A DNA stretch of 64,000 nt from Sulfurovum lithotrophicum (lineage in GTDB: Bacteria > Campylobacterota > Campylobacteria > Campylobacterales > Sulfurovaceae), in the NCBI RefSeq assembly GCF_000987835.1, contig NZ_CP011308.1:1488001-1552000 (forward strand), given 5' to 3'. Below are positions 1-8,768 of this stretch, in pieces (positions within the stretch are counted from its first letter, which is position 1; every line of letters starts with the position of its first letter). A model generated the notes under the pieces. That model saw nothing but the letters and a program-made list of their open reading frames with translations. It was not told where the DNA came from and made no database searches. The position numbers and the translations under genes were made by a program.

Positions 1-792
1 TTTAACGGTGGCAGCAGTGCCATATTCTCCTTCTTTCGGGAACTCTCAACCGCAATATCTGTATGCACAATCTATTCACCTGCCTATCTCGAATACAAAA
101 AAGCAGCCACTCTTTTTGGATACAGGCTCCACCTTATCGACAGGTTCACGCACCTGGACACAAAGATACCAGGAGAAAGCCTTGTAATCTTTGTTAACCC
201 TGCTACCCCAGATGGAAAATTCTATGACATGGAACCCCTGCTTGAGATGTGGCACGCCCAAGAGTGCCTCGTGCTCATAGACGAATCATTCATAGAATTC
301 ACGTCTCATCCTTCAGCGACCAGGTTCCTGAAACAGTACCCCAACCTCACCATCCTCAAGTCAATGACCAAGTTTTTCGGTGCGGCAGGCATACGTATGG
401 GCACACTCATTTCACACCCGGACAACATTACCAGACTGAGGGCGAAAGAACCGTTGTGGAAACTCTCGGCCTTCGACAGTACCTACATACAGCTTGCCCT
501 GAAAGACAGCGGTTTCAAGGAACGTTCGGACAGAGAAAACCACCTTGCCAGAACATTCCTTCTCGACAGTCTTGAAAACAGCCCGCTCGTAGAGAAGATC
601 TACCCCTCAGAAGCGAACTACATACTTGTCAGACTCCACATCAGTACCGGGGAATTCCAGCAGAAACTTATCACGCACAGGCTATTGGTACGCAACTGCA
701 TGAACTTCGACGGACTGGACGACCATCATGTACGCATTGCCGTTAAAAGCATTGGAGAACTCAGACAGCTGAAAGAGGTGCTCCATGCATAA
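1..792 (+). CDS. cobD: L-threonine-O-3-phosphate decarboxylase (CobD), 5' end outside window
   Basis: This PLP-dependent class I/II aminotransferase-fold enzyme is expected to decarboxylate L-threonine-O-3-phosphate to (R)-1-amino-2-propanol phosphate, the linker of the cobalamin nucleotide loop. The reading frame is open from base 1, so the N-terminus lies upstream. The visible part has an NGGSSAIF stretch, VNPATPDGK in the place of the usual NPNNPTG, DES, and SMTKFFG with the PLP lysine codon at 370-372, followed by GIRMG. It overlaps cobQ by 8 bases. Its place at the head of a run of late cobalamin genes supports CobD over histidinol-phosphate aminotransferase. A related enzyme in some Campylobacterota decarboxylates serine phosphate, so exact substrate is inferred. 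Confidence 0.85.
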   Translation, partial: FNGGSSAIFSFFRELSTAISVCTIYSPAYLEYKKAATLFGYRLHLIDRFTHLDTKIPGESLVIFVNPATPDGKFYDMEPLLEMWHAQECLVLIDESFIEFTSHPSATRFLKQYPNLTILKSMTKFFGAAGIRMGTLISHPDNITRLRAKEPLWKLSAFDSTYIQLALKDSGFKERSDRENHLARTFLLDSLENSPLVEKIYPSEANYILVRLHISTGEFQQKLITHRLLVRNCMNFDGLDDHHVRIAVKSIGELRQLKEVLHA

Positions 793-2113
793 CTTCAGTA
801 TCTTTGGCAGCAGTTCAGATGCAGGGAAAAGTACACTCACCTGGGTCATCGGACGAATTTTACAGGAAGCAGGCTACAGCATTGCCCCTTTCAAGGCACA
901 GAATGTCTCCAACAATGCACACGTTGCGGATGACGGTTCCGAAATAGCCGTTGCGCAGTATTTTCAGGCAAAAGCACTCGGGGTATCAACCTCATGGCAC
1001 AACAATCCCATTTTACTCAAGTCCGGTCAGGGCTCGTCCGCTTCACTCATTGTAAGCGGCAAGAGCATTGCAGACAAAGATGTCAGAGCCTACTACCGGG
1101 AACTCGACAGCCTCAAACCCGTTGTCAAAGAAGCCTTTGAATGGCTTGATGCGCGTTATGATATAGTCATCGCTGAGGGAGCAGGTTCCCCGGTAGAGCT
1201 CAACCTGATGGATAAGGATCTCTCCAATATCTTCATTGCTACTGAGTTCAATACCCGCATCATCCTCGTAGCCGACATTGAAAAAGGTGGTGTTTTCGCT
1301 TCGATATACGGGGTTTACAATTTACTGCCAAAGCAGCTGAAAGAAAATGTCATAGGCGTCATTATCAATAAGTTCAGGGGTGATATCAGCCTCTTTGACG
1401 AGGGCATACACATCATTGAAAAGGAGTTTGGTATCCCGGTACTCGGTGTCCTCCCCTACCTGCCGTTCAACCTCGGCTTTGAGGACTCGCAGAGTCTGAC
1501 AGGGTACACCCAGGACTGTACCCGATCCACTAGACACGTTGCCGTCATCGCCTACCCAACCATGAGCAACTACACCGATTTTGAACCGCTACTGGCCGAC
1601 CCAAACACCTGTGTGGAGTTTATAAAGGCCAATGTCAACCTCTCCGGTTTTGAGTGTATTATACTTCCCGGTTCCAAACGCGTCATCGATGATCTCCGAT
1701 GGCTCAAACACAACAGCCTCTTTTCACAGCTACAGCGACATTACAAAGAAGGAAAGATACATCTCATCGGTATCTGCGGCGGGTATCAGATGATGTTTGA
1801 ACATATCCAGGATAAAGAGGGTGTGGAGGCAAATGGATCGGCAAATGAAGAGGCACTTGGTTTTATAGACGACACCATCGTTTTCAGGAAAGAAAAGGTT
1901 CTTGAACGCTGCAATGATACCTACGAGATACACCATGGTATTTCAAAAAAGTATCCGGACGGATACAAAAAAGGCAAACTCTACGGTACTTTTTCACACG
2001 GACTGTTCATCGATGACTGGTTCAAGACGTACGAGCAGGAGCAGATCAAAGCTTTTACCCAGAAAATGAAAGCACATCTGGACACTGAAAGGATCATACA
2101 AAATGTATGTTGA
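785..2113 (+). CDS. cobQ: Cobyric acid synthase CobQ
   Basis: CobQ amidates cobyrinic acid a,c-diamide side chains to give adenosylcobyric acid, using glutamine and ATP. The N-terminal dethiobiotin-synthetase-like domain begins with GSSSDAGKSTLT (P-loop) and PFKAQNVSNNA. The C-terminal glutamine amidotransferase domain carries GICGGYQMMF with the nucleophilic cysteine and FSHGLF with the catalytic histidine. At 442 residues it is somewhat shorter than typical CobQ of about 480-500, but all key motifs are present. An AGAGGTG sequence lies about 6 bases before the ATG, inside the end of cobD. It overlaps cbiB by 11 bases, so the genes are translationally linked. Confidence 0.93.
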   Translation: MHNFSIFGSSSDAGKSTLTWVIGRILQEAGYSIAPFKAQNVSNNAHVADDGSEIAVAQYFQAKALGVSTSWHNNPILLKSGQGSSASLIVSGKSIADKDVRAYYRELDSLKPVVKEAFEWLDARYDIVIAEGAGSPVELNLMDKDLSNIFIATEFNTRIILVADIEKGGVFASIYGVYNLLPKQLKENVIGVIINKFRGDISLFDEGIHIIEKEFGIPVLGVLPYLPFNLGFEDSQSLTGYTQDCTRSTRHVAVIAYPTMSNYTDFEPLLADPNTCVEFIKANVNLSGFECIILPGSKRVIDDLRWLKHNSLFSQLQRHYKEGKIHLIGICGGYQMMFEHIQDKEGVEANGSANEEALGFIDDTIVFRKEKVLERCNDTYEIHHGISKKYPDGYKKGKLYGTFSHGLFIDDWFKTYEQEQIKAFTQKMKAHLDTERIIQNVC

Positions 2114-3008
2114 CACCAGCATTATCGCCTATCTTTTCGACCGGGTATTCGGTGAATTCAACTTTATCCGCCATCCTGTCGTACTGATGGGAGATTATAT
2201 TTTATGGTTTGAAAAACGGTTTTATCAAAGCTCAGTTATTCGTGGGATATGGCTTGCCGTATCACTTGTGGCGGTAGTGTTTTCTCTCTCCTGCGGGGTA
2301 CAATATTTGCTGTCAGAATGGCTACACCCTACTCTGCAAATACTTGTATCCGGCATCATTGGTTCCGTAACCATTGCTTCCAAAATGCTGTATGACTCTG
2401 TCAAAGATATTATTGTCAATCCACAAGACATTAACTATCTTGTGAGTCGTGATACGAAACATCTCAGCGCTTCAGATATCCACAGAGCCGCAATTGAAAC
2501 CTATGCGGAAAATCTCTCCGACGGAGTCATTGCTCCCTTTTTATATCTACTGATTTTTGGAATTCCCGGAGCATTTGTCTATAAATCCATCAATACACTT
2601 GATTCTATGGTAGGCTATAAAAACAAACGGTATGAAAAGTTTGGTAAATTTTCAGCACGGCTTGATGATATTGCCAACTATATCCCTGCAAGAATTACCG
2701 CTATTTTGATTACACTTGTGATGCCAAAAAACAAAAATTCAGTAAAAAATATACCCCTCTACAGATTTTACCGATATGGCAGACGGCATGACAGTCCCAA
2801 TGCCGGACACCCTATTGCTGCCATGGCACTCTCTCTTGGCATTAAACTTGGTGGACCTGCTTCCTATTTTGGAAAGATCAAAAAGAAAGCATGGTTTGGA
2901 GAAGGCAGAGAATCGATCACGGAAAATGACATTACCCGGGCACTCTCTTTTCAACGACGTTTCAATATACTTTTCCTTTTATGTTCAGGATTACTTTTAT
3001 GGGTATAA
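2103..3008 (+). CDS. cbiB: Adenosylcobinamide-phosphate synthase CbiB
   Basis: CbiB is an integral membrane protein that joins adenosylcobyric acid to aminopropanol phosphate (the CobD product). The 301-residue protein shows hydrophobic segments near residues 40-85 and 150-175, and family stretches such as HPVVLMGDYI, AIETYAENLSDGVIAPFLY, NTLDSMVGYKN and SPNAGHPIAAMA. AAGGA precedes the ATG by about 9 bases. It is sandwiched between cobQ and the kinase gene with overlaps on both sides. The name cobD is used for this family in some organisms and should not be confused with the decarboxylase upstream. Confidence 0.92.
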   Translation: MYVDTSIIAYLFDRVFGEFNFIRHPVVLMGDYILWFEKRFYQSSVIRGIWLAVSLVAVVFSLSCGVQYLLSEWLHPTLQILVSGIIGSVTIASKMLYDSVKDIIVNPQDINYLVSRDTKHLSASDIHRAAIETYAENLSDGVIAPFLYLLIFGIPGAFVYKSINTLDSMVGYKNKRYEKFGKFSARLDDIANYIPARITAILITLVMPKNKNSVKNIPLYRFYRYGRRHDSPNAGHPIAAMALSLGIKLGGPASYFGKIKKKAWFGEGRESITENDITRALSFQRRFNILFLLCSGLLLWV

Positions 3009-3790
3009 AAACCGCCATAACACATGCAGACCTGCCAGACAGATACAGACATTTGGAACTCATCCCTACAGTAAACGGTATTATGGAAAGTGTCTATCTT
3101 TTAAGCCATCTCTATGTGCTTAAAATTTTCAAAAATACAATTTCATACTCAACCATAGAAAATGAAACAGCCCTTCTCTGGGCTCTTGATGGTTTCCCTG
3201 TGCCAAAAGTGGTCGATCAGTTCACCATCAACACTCATCCTGCAATCGTCTATACACAAATACCCGGAACAAGTATTGTTAAGCCAGGCACTAGACATAT
3301 CAAAGAAATTGCCCTTTTTCTCAAGGCATTTCATACAAAAAGCCAACATATCAAACTCCCCTTCCGCCTGGAAAAATATAGCAGGACATCACTTCAAGAA
3401 ATGATAGATACACTACAGGATCCATTGATGGATCACTACTTTCACACTATTGATATCTCTTTAAAAAATGAGGGGATCATTCATGGAGACCTGTTCCCCG
3501 ATAACTGCAAATTCAACAAAGACAGATTAAGCGGTGTCTTTGATTTTTCCGACAGTGCACTTGGAGATTTTCACTTTGATCTGGCCGTAGTCGCTGTAGG
3601 ATGGTGCTTTGAGGGTACCACACTCTGCATCCACAAAGTCTCTATACTGCTGAAGTACTATGGCTCTCCACTGGATATGACTGCTTTCAAAACCTATATA
3701 CGCTATGCACTGCTCTATTATGCTACGACCAGATATATCAGCGATCAAAACTACACAGAGCTGCTGCAGCGACTGAAAGGTATCCTATGA
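2999..3790 (+). CDS. APH/homoserine-kinase-type II fold kinase in cobalamin operon
   Basis: The protein belongs to the aminoglycoside-phosphotransferase/ThrB2-like kinase fold. The catalytic loop is IIHGDLFPDNCKF (Brenner-type HxDxxxxN), followed by GVFDFSDSALGDFHFDLA, matching the metal-binding DFG-equivalent of homoserine kinase type II. I place the start at 2999 (MGIKTAI), because AGGA lies 8 bases upstream; a longer start at 2981 has no such site. It overlaps cbiB by 10 bases and cobS by 4. The family phosphorylates small hydroxylated amino acids or amines. In this operon, phosphorylation of L-threonine to feed CobD is the attractive reading, but that is inference; homoserine kinase for threonine synthesis is the alternative. 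Confidence 0.75.
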   Translation: MGIKTAITHADLPDRYRHLELIPTVNGIMESVYLLSHLYVLKIFKNTISYSTIENETALLWALDGFPVPKVVDQFTINTHPAIVYTQIPGTSIVKPGTRHIKEIALFLKAFHTKSQHIKLPFRLEKYSRTSLQEMIDTLQDPLMDHYFHTIDISLKNEGIIHGDLFPDNCKFNKDRLSGVFDFSDSALGDFHFDLAVVAVGWCFEGTTLCIHKVSILLKYYGSPLDMTAFKTYIRYALLYYATTRYISDQNYTELLQRLKGIL

Positions 3791-4569
3791 AACACGACAA
3801 GCCAGAGAGCAGAAAGTCTTCTGTAAAAGATCTCTATACAGGGCTGAAGTTCGCTTTCTCCTACTTCTCCATACTGCCTGTGCGTCTCAAGACAGCCGAT
3901 GATCCAAGTTCTTCCGGTGCATTAGGTGCAATGCTGTTTTTCTTTCCGCTTGTCGGTATGGTTCTGGGACTGCTTGTTATCGGGCTGTTCTATCTGCTCT
4001 CACCCCTTGGCTGGTATGCTGCGGTGTTCTCTTCCGTTACCTATATGATACTTTACGGATTTTTACATACTGAAGCTGTAATGGATGTGGCAGATGCCAT
4101 TTATGCTTCCCACAGCGGAAAAAATGCCTATGAGACAATTAAAAAACCTGATGTAGGAGCTATGGGTGTACTCTGGGGAATTGCCGTAGTATTCTTAAAA
4201 ACCTCCGGAATTACTTTTTTACTGTTACACCATCTCTTTTCTCTGTTTCTCTCAGTACTTATCGTCAGCCGCCTGGCACTGTTGATGCTCTTTTATACAC
4301 AGACATTCAGATCTACATTTTTAACACAGCTTAAAAAAGCATTTTCTCCGATATATTTTACTACTGCATTTTTTCTCTTTACTACAGGCAGTCTGCTGGC
4401 AATAGGAATGCACTTTATACTCCTGCTTTCCTTTGGTCTGATGATCGCCTGGTTTATAACAAAAACCCTGCAAAAAAAACTAGGATTTATCAACGGTGAT
4501 GTTCTGGGAACAACACTTGAGAGTGTAGAGATACTTCTTTTTGTAACAGGAGTCCTGCTATGGCTTTGA
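3787..4569 (+). CDS. cobS: Adenosylcobinamide-GDP ribazoletransferase (cobalamin synthase) CobS
   Basis: CobS condenses adenosylcobinamide-GDP with alpha-ribazole (phosphate) at the inner membrane. The 260-residue protein has a soluble start (residues 1-30) followed by about six hydrophobic segments. Family features are FSYFSILPVR near residue 25, LHTEAVMDVADAIYASHSG with the acidic metal-binding residues near residue 95-110, KKPDVGAMG, and NGDVLGTTLESVE near the C-terminus. It overlaps the kinase gene by 4 bases and cobC by 10 bases. Confidence 0.93.
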   Translation: MKHDKPESRKSSVKDLYTGLKFAFSYFSILPVRLKTADDPSSSGALGAMLFFFPLVGMVLGLLVIGLFYLLSPLGWYAAVFSSVTYMILYGFLHTEAVMDVADAIYASHSGKNAYETIKKPDVGAMGVLWGIAVVFLKTSGITFLLLHHLFSLFLSVLIVSRLALLMLFYTQTFRSTFLTQLKKAFSPIYFTTAFFLFTTGSLLAIGMHFILLLSFGLMIAWFITKTLQKKLGFINGDVLGTTLESVEILLFVTGVLLWL

Positions 4570-5090
4570 CCTTTTTGCGCCATGCCTCGCTGTCTTCAAA
4601 GTATCAGGGTCGTTACAACGGATGGACCGACCTCCCCATAGCTCCCTCCCTGTTTGACAGACAACGTATCGCCATCCTCCAAAAACAAAAATTTGACCTT
4701 GTCTACAGTTCCGATCTTCTACGCTGTACCCAAACACTTGAAATGATGGGGATAAAAGAGTACCGGCAGGACAAAAGACTCAGGGAAGTACGTTTCAAAA
4801 TCCACATAGAGGGAAAGAATTTTGATGAGGTAAGCCGTCTTTCGGACTACAATGCTTCTCTTCTGGAAGAAAGAGGGAGATGGCATAACTTCCTCTGTGC
4901 AGAATCAGAGTATACTTTCGAGCGGCGCATCAAACAGTTTATAACCCAATTACCACATGATAAAGAGATACTTATATGTACACATGCCGGAACATTACAA
5001 AAAATATTCCATCTGCTTGGATTACCGTATAACAAGATGGACTATCTAGAATTTAAAAGGATCGAATATGGATTACAGCACCTGGTTTAA
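4560..5090 (+). CDS. cobC: Histidine-phosphatase family protein, likely alpha-ribazole phosphatase CobC
   Basis: A phosphoglycerate-mutase-like phosphatase of 176 residues. The N-terminal catalytic motif is FLRHASL (RH) with YQGRYNGWTDLP, and the second histidine is in ICTHAGTLQKI near residue 140; YSSDLLRCTQT supplies another conserved arginine. The expected reaction is removal of the 5'-phosphate from alpha-ribazole phosphate or adenosylcobalamin phosphate. AGGAG precedes the ATG by 7 bases within the cobS end. The assignment to CobC rather than a general phosphatase rests on the operon position after cobS. Confidence 0.82.
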   Translation: MALTFLRHASLSSKYQGRYNGWTDLPIAPSLFDRQRIAILQKQKFDLVYSSDLLRCTQTLEMMGIKEYRQDKRLREVRFKIHIEGKNFDEVSRLSDYNASLLEERGRWHNFLCAESEYTFERRIKQFITQLPHDKEILICTHAGTLQKIFHLLGLPYNKMDYLEFKRIEYGLQHLV

Positions 5091-5493
5091 AAAGCACGGA
5101 GAAAAACACCGGAAAATCATGAAAAAACTCACTGAGCTGTCTGATGAAGAGATCATTGAATATTTCCGTTTTGAGAACATGGCTGAAAAAGAGCCGGAGT
5201 TCTGCCCACTTTATGCCCAGAAGAAAAAATGTCACGATATGGAAGTACTGAACTGCTATCTCTGTGCCTGTCCCTACTTCAGGTTCGATGATAATGGACT
5301 GTATAAGAAAGAAGGCAAAACCTACTATAGTACATGCAGTATCAATGCAAAGGAAGGAAAGAAATTCGTTTCAGACAATGCAGTACATCAGGACTGCAGC
5401 GGCTGCCTTTTACCGCATAAAGAGCCCTTTATCCGAAAAGTATTCAACCGAAACTGGTTCGAGATAATGAAGAACAGCAACCATTCTCAGTAA
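5068..5493 (+). CDS. Cysteine-rich small-domain protein of cobalamin operon
   Basis: A 141-residue soluble protein with many cysteines, arranged as FCPLYAQKKKCHD, NCYLCACPYF, YYSTCSINA and HQDCSGCLLPH. This resembles the cysteine-rich small domain family that is often encoded beside or fused to CbiB-type proteins, and it probably binds a metal or a cluster. AAGGA lies 7 bases before the ATG, and the gene overlaps cobC by 23 bases. Its biochemical role is not established. It is the last gene of the operon and overlaps the convergent L,D-transpeptidase gene by 7 bases. Confidence 0.8.
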   Translation: MDYSTWFKKHGEKHRKIMKKLTELSDEEIIEYFRFENMAEKEPEFCPLYAQKKKCHDMEVLNCYLCACPYFRFDDNGLYKKEGKTYYSTCSINAKEGKKFVSDNAVHQDCSGCLLPHKEPFIRKVFNRNWFEIMKNSNHSQ

Positions 5494-5981
5494 GCATCTA
5501 CGATAACATACTCATCATAATAACTTTTGATACGCCTGCGTTGGTGCATGGCATACCAGTCCTCTATATCCCCTTCGACATAGACAGAGGTTCCTACCCT
5601 CGCCCACTCATACATACGCTGCGCGAAACCGCTTTTCATCCTGATACATCCATGGGAAGCGGGCCCGCTTTTTGGAACGTGCCCCAGATGCATCGCGATA
5701 CCGCTGTTGGTCAAACGCAGCATATAGTTCATCTTCGCACCGCCATCGGGTTTGGGCCAGAGATTCGATCTGTGGTATTTCTTCTTCTGCAGTATCCGGT
5801 ATTCGCCCTGGGGTGTTTCGCGTCCGCGTACCCCTGAAGAGACAGGACCGTCAAACATGATTTGCCCATCCTCTATGGCATAGGCACGCTGTTCGGAAAG
5901 ATCGATGACAATCTCCTTGTAGGCAAAAAGATCTGATGAAAATACAAACAGCATGAAAAACAGTGCTATGCTTTTTCTCAT
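5487..5981 (-). CDS. Small secreted L,D-transpeptidase (YkuD domain)
   Basis: A 164-residue protein with an N-terminal signal peptide (residues 1-20, ALFFMLFVFSSDLFA) followed by one YkuD domain. The catalytic signature is MHLGHVPKSGPASHGCIRM with the catalytic histidine and cysteine in SHGCIRM near residue 120. YkuD enzymes make 3-3 peptidoglycan cross-links, attach proteins, or trim tetrapeptides. The gene is 21 bases downstream of the peptidoglycan-binding gene at 6003-6782 and is probably co-transcribed with it, which supports periplasmic peptidoglycan work. Confidence 0.86.
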   Translation of the reverse strand: MRKSIALFFMLFVFSSDLFAYKEIVIDLSEQRAYAIEDGQIMFDGPVSSGVRGRETPQGEYRILQKKKYHRSNLWPKPDGGAKMNYMLRLTNSGIAMHLGHVPKSGPASHGCIRMKSGFAQRMYEWARVGTSVYVEGDIEDWYAMHQRRRIKSYYDEYVIVDAY

Positions 5982-6002
5982 GCCGCTCTCCTTTGCAGAA
6001 AC

Positions 6003-6782
6003 TTATTTTATCAGTATCGTATTATTGGTCGGTGCCTGCGCTGCAGGGGGTACAGATGGCTGGGTAGGCGCCTGTGTCTGCCCGGTTCCTCTCCCTTTAA
6101 GCGTAGCGATCGTATCATCAATATTCTTGTCATTCATCTGTTTGGCAGAGCTGATCAGCTGGTACTCTTCCTCATAATCCAGAGCAGAACCATACGACAA
6201 GCCGTTTGCCGCTTTATACTCAGCGATCGCCTTTCTGGTACCCGGCCCGACCGCACCGTCTATTTTGGAAAAATAAAAACCGTGTATCTTTAATGCCGTC
6301 TGAAGCTTCCTCCCTTTGGTACGTTTGTCTGTTCCCCTGGCTATAAGATTTCTGTCAAATTCAAAAAGCGTACCCAGATAGATCAATGCATCCCTTGTTT
6401 CAGGTTTCAAAGAGGCGCTGTTGCCTATTTCGTATGTCCTGTTCAACTCTTTGATCGCAGAACGTGTCTCATATGAGTTGATCTCTCCATCGATCTTGCC
6501 ATGGTAGAACCCCAGACTTGTCAGTGCCCGCTGTATCTTCATTTCCGGTGTATCTTTCGGGACTATTGCATATTTTTTATGTCTCTTCTTCGATTTGTAA
6601 TGACGCTGTGCCGGCGGCCGATTGCTTGCACGGTTACTGTTATAAACCTCGTTAGTGATCACGGAACCGACCGCACCCCCTACCATTCCTCCGACCACGG
6701 CATCACCAAAATTCGCATAAGCTACATTTACAGCCAGTAAAGTACTGACTGCTGAAATAGATATTTTTTTCATACTAAACAT
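6003..6782 (-). CDS. Periplasmic protein with two peptidoglycan-binding domains and glycine zipper
   Basis: The 259-residue protein has a signal peptide (residues 1-23), a glycine-zipper stretch GGMVGGAVGSVIT near residue 32, a basic linker, and two PG_binding_1-type repeats. The first is near residues 82-120 (QRALTSLGFYHGKIDG) and the second near residues 155-195 (LQTALKIHGFYFSKIDG). The C-terminal 40 residues are rich in Q, P, A and T. No catalytic domain is visible, so it probably anchors to or senses peptidoglycan. A good sigma-70-type promoter lies just upstream (6805-6833), and the small L,D-transpeptidase follows in the same direction. Confidence 0.82.
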   Translation of the reverse strand: MFSMKKISISAVSTLLAVNVAYANFGDAVVGGMVGGAVGSVITNEVYNSNRASNRPPAQRHYKSKKRHKKYAIVPKDTPEMKIQRALTSLGFYHGKIDGEINSYETRSAIKELNRTYEIGNSASLKPETRDALIYLGTLFEFDRNLIARGTDKRTKGRKLQTALKIHGFYFSKIDGAVGPGTRKAIAEYKAANGLSYGSALDYEEEYQLISSAKQMNDKNIDDTIATLKGRGTGQTQAPTQPSVPPAAQAPTNNTILIK

Positions 6783-6804
6783 GTTTTCTTCCTTTTTTTA
6801 GCTT

Positions 6805-6833
6805 ATTATAGTGCTTCTTTCGTTCAAGGTCAA
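6805..6833 (-). promoter_or_regulatory. Sigma-70-type promoter for the peptidoglycan-binding gene
   Basis: On the minus strand TTGACC (6828-6833) is separated by exactly 17 bases from TATAAT (6805-6810). The -10 box is 22 bases from the start codon at 6782, in an intergenic gap shared with the divergent phosphate transporter gene. On the plus strand a TATAAT at 6887-6892 may serve that gene, but I see no good -35 for it. Confidence 0.72.
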
Positions 6834-6932
6834 GGCAGAGTACAGGCAAAATGCCAACTTGTTCCTGTTTCTATTAATATTAGGAGTATAATAAAAAGTT
6901 AAAGTGAGATAAAATCATACAAGAGGGGGATC

Positions 6933-8765
6933 GTGCTTTCAATGTTCATGCATCGTCTTTTTAGAAATTTTACCGCTTCGATTATTGTACTTTTTGTATT
7001 GGGGGCACTGTTTCTTTTGGAAAACCATCCCAACATCAGTACGATCTTCGGAGGTGTCGCCCTTTTTCTCATTGGTATGGAATATATGGAGAACGGCTTC
7101 AAGGCATTCAGCGGCTCTCTGCTTGAGAAAATATTGGAAAGATTCACCAACAATACTCCCAAAGCTATTTTTACCGGTTTTATTGTCACTGCGATCATCC
7201 AGAGTTCAAGTCTGGTCTCCATTATCGTCATCTCTTTCCTCTCTGCAGAACTGATGGGCCTGACCTCGGCAGTCGGCGTGATATTCGGATCGAACATCGG
7301 GACCACGGCAACAGCCTGGCTGGTCTCTGCCTTCGGCCTGAAGATCAAGATATCTGCCTACGCCATGCCCATGATCGTTCTGGGTATATTCATCCCTCTC
7401 TTCCTGAAGTCTGGCAGCTGGAAGGGTATCGCTTCCATTCTTATCGGCCTGGGCATCATTTTTCTAGGTATCGGCTATATGAAGGAGGGGTTCGAAACGC
7501 TGAAAGAGGGTCTCGATCTTGCCCAGTACGCCATAGCCGGATATACAGGTATTTTCGTCTATGTGCTCATCGGTGCGGCCGCTACGGTGATCATACAGTC
7601 AAGCTCCGCCACCATGGCTATCATCATCACCGCACTGGCCACAGGACAGATCGAATATGCCAACGCACTGGCCCTGGCCATCGGCGCCAATATCGGTACA
7701 ACGGTAACAGCGGCACTGGGTTCCCTGAAATCCAATGAAAACGGTAAACGTCTTGCTGTTGCCCACTTCATTTTCAATCTCACGACCGCCGTCATCGCCA
7801 TTCTCTTCATCTATCAGCTTGCCGAACTCGTGGACCGTCTGGCTGTCATGCTCGGTATCGGTGTCGAGAATTATGCGATGAAGCTTTCTCTGTTCCATAC
7901 GATCTTCAACGTGATAGGTGTATTAGCCGTCTCGCCGTTCATCCATCCGCTGGTCAGCTTCCTCAATACCCTCTTCATACCCAAAGGTGCAACAAAAGGC
8001 AAACCAAAATATCTGGATGATGCAGCACTGGCACTTCCTTCAACAGCGCTCTCCGCCATTGTCATGGAGACAAAACACCTGTATGAGAATGCCGTCGATA
8101 TCATTGCACACGGTCTGAATCTGAAAAAAAAGAATCTCCTCTCCTCCATGGACCTCGATGAAGTCATCGAAGATGTTTATACTCACGGTTCCTTTGATAT
8201 CGACGAGTTCTACAACCACTGGATCAAGGGGATCTACGGCGAGATCATCGACTTTTCCACTAAGGCACAGGCAAACATGCCTACTGACTATATAGAAGAG
8301 CTTTACAAACTCAAGCTGGCAAGCAGAGACATTGTCGAAGCGATCAAAGACACGAAACATTTGCAAAAGAACCTGCTAATATATACAAACAGCAGCAATC
8401 CTTATATCAGGGAGCAGTACAATGACATCAGAAAAGGTCTGGCAGAACTGCTCAGAACCATCAACACCATAGCCACAACGGAGGAGGAAGATGTTATTAT
8501 GCTGTTACTTTCCAAAGCCAAGGTCCATGCCAAACGGTATGATATTGTCACAAACGGCACGCTTGACAAACTGATCCGAAAGGGGCTGATCACCAAAAAG
8601 ATGGCCACTTCTCTGATGAACGACAGCGATTACGCCTACAACATCAGCCAAAAGCTCATCGCTATGGCGGAAATCCTTTTCATCGATATCAGAAGTGATC
8701 TGAAAAAACTCAATGAAGAAATGTCCGTCAGCGATGAAGAGGTTGAAGAACTTATGAAAGGATAA
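6933..8765 (+). CDS. Na+/phosphate cotransporter (NptA/PNaS family) with PhoU-like C-terminal domain
   Basis: The 610-residue membrane protein has two Na/Pi cotransporter II repeats, each with the QSSS signature: IIQSSSLVS near residue 90 and VIIQSSSATMA near residue 220, plus SNIGTTATA and GANIGTTVTA. The C-terminal 240 residues are soluble, helical and PhoU-like, which is common in this family. The start is taken as GTG at 6933 because AAGAGG lies 6 bases upstream; ATG at 6942 is possible. It likely imports phosphate or adjusts phosphate flux. A small lysine-rich gene follows after 3 bases. Confidence 0.88.
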   Translation: MLSMFMHRLFRNFTASIIVLFVLGALFLLENHPNISTIFGGVALFLIGMEYMENGFKAFSGSLLEKILERFTNNTPKAIFTGFIVTAIIQSSSLVSIIVISFLSAELMGLTSAVGVIFGSNIGTTATAWLVSAFGLKIKISAYAMPMIVLGIFIPLFLKSGSWKGIASILIGLGIIFLGIGYMKEGFETLKEGLDLAQYAIAGYTGIFVYVLIGAAATVIIQSSSATMAIIITALATGQIEYANALALAIGANIGTTVTAALGSLKSNENGKRLAVAHFIFNLTTAVIAILFIYQLAELVDRLAVMLGIGVENYAMKLSLFHTIFNVIGVLAVSPFIHPLVSFLNTLFIPKGATKGKPKYLDDAALALPSTALSAIVMETKHLYENAVDIIAHGLNLKKKNLLSSMDLDEVIEDVYTHGSFDIDEFYNHWIKGIYGEIIDFSTKAQANMPTDYIEELYKLKLASRDIVEAIKDTKHLQKNLLIYTNSSNPYIREQYNDIRKGLAELLRTINTIATTEEEDVIMLLLSKAKVHAKRYDIVTNGTLDKLIRKGLITKKMATSLMNDSDYAYNISQKLIAMAEILFIDIRSDLKKLNEEMSVSDEEVEELMKG

Positions 8766-8768
8766 GAG

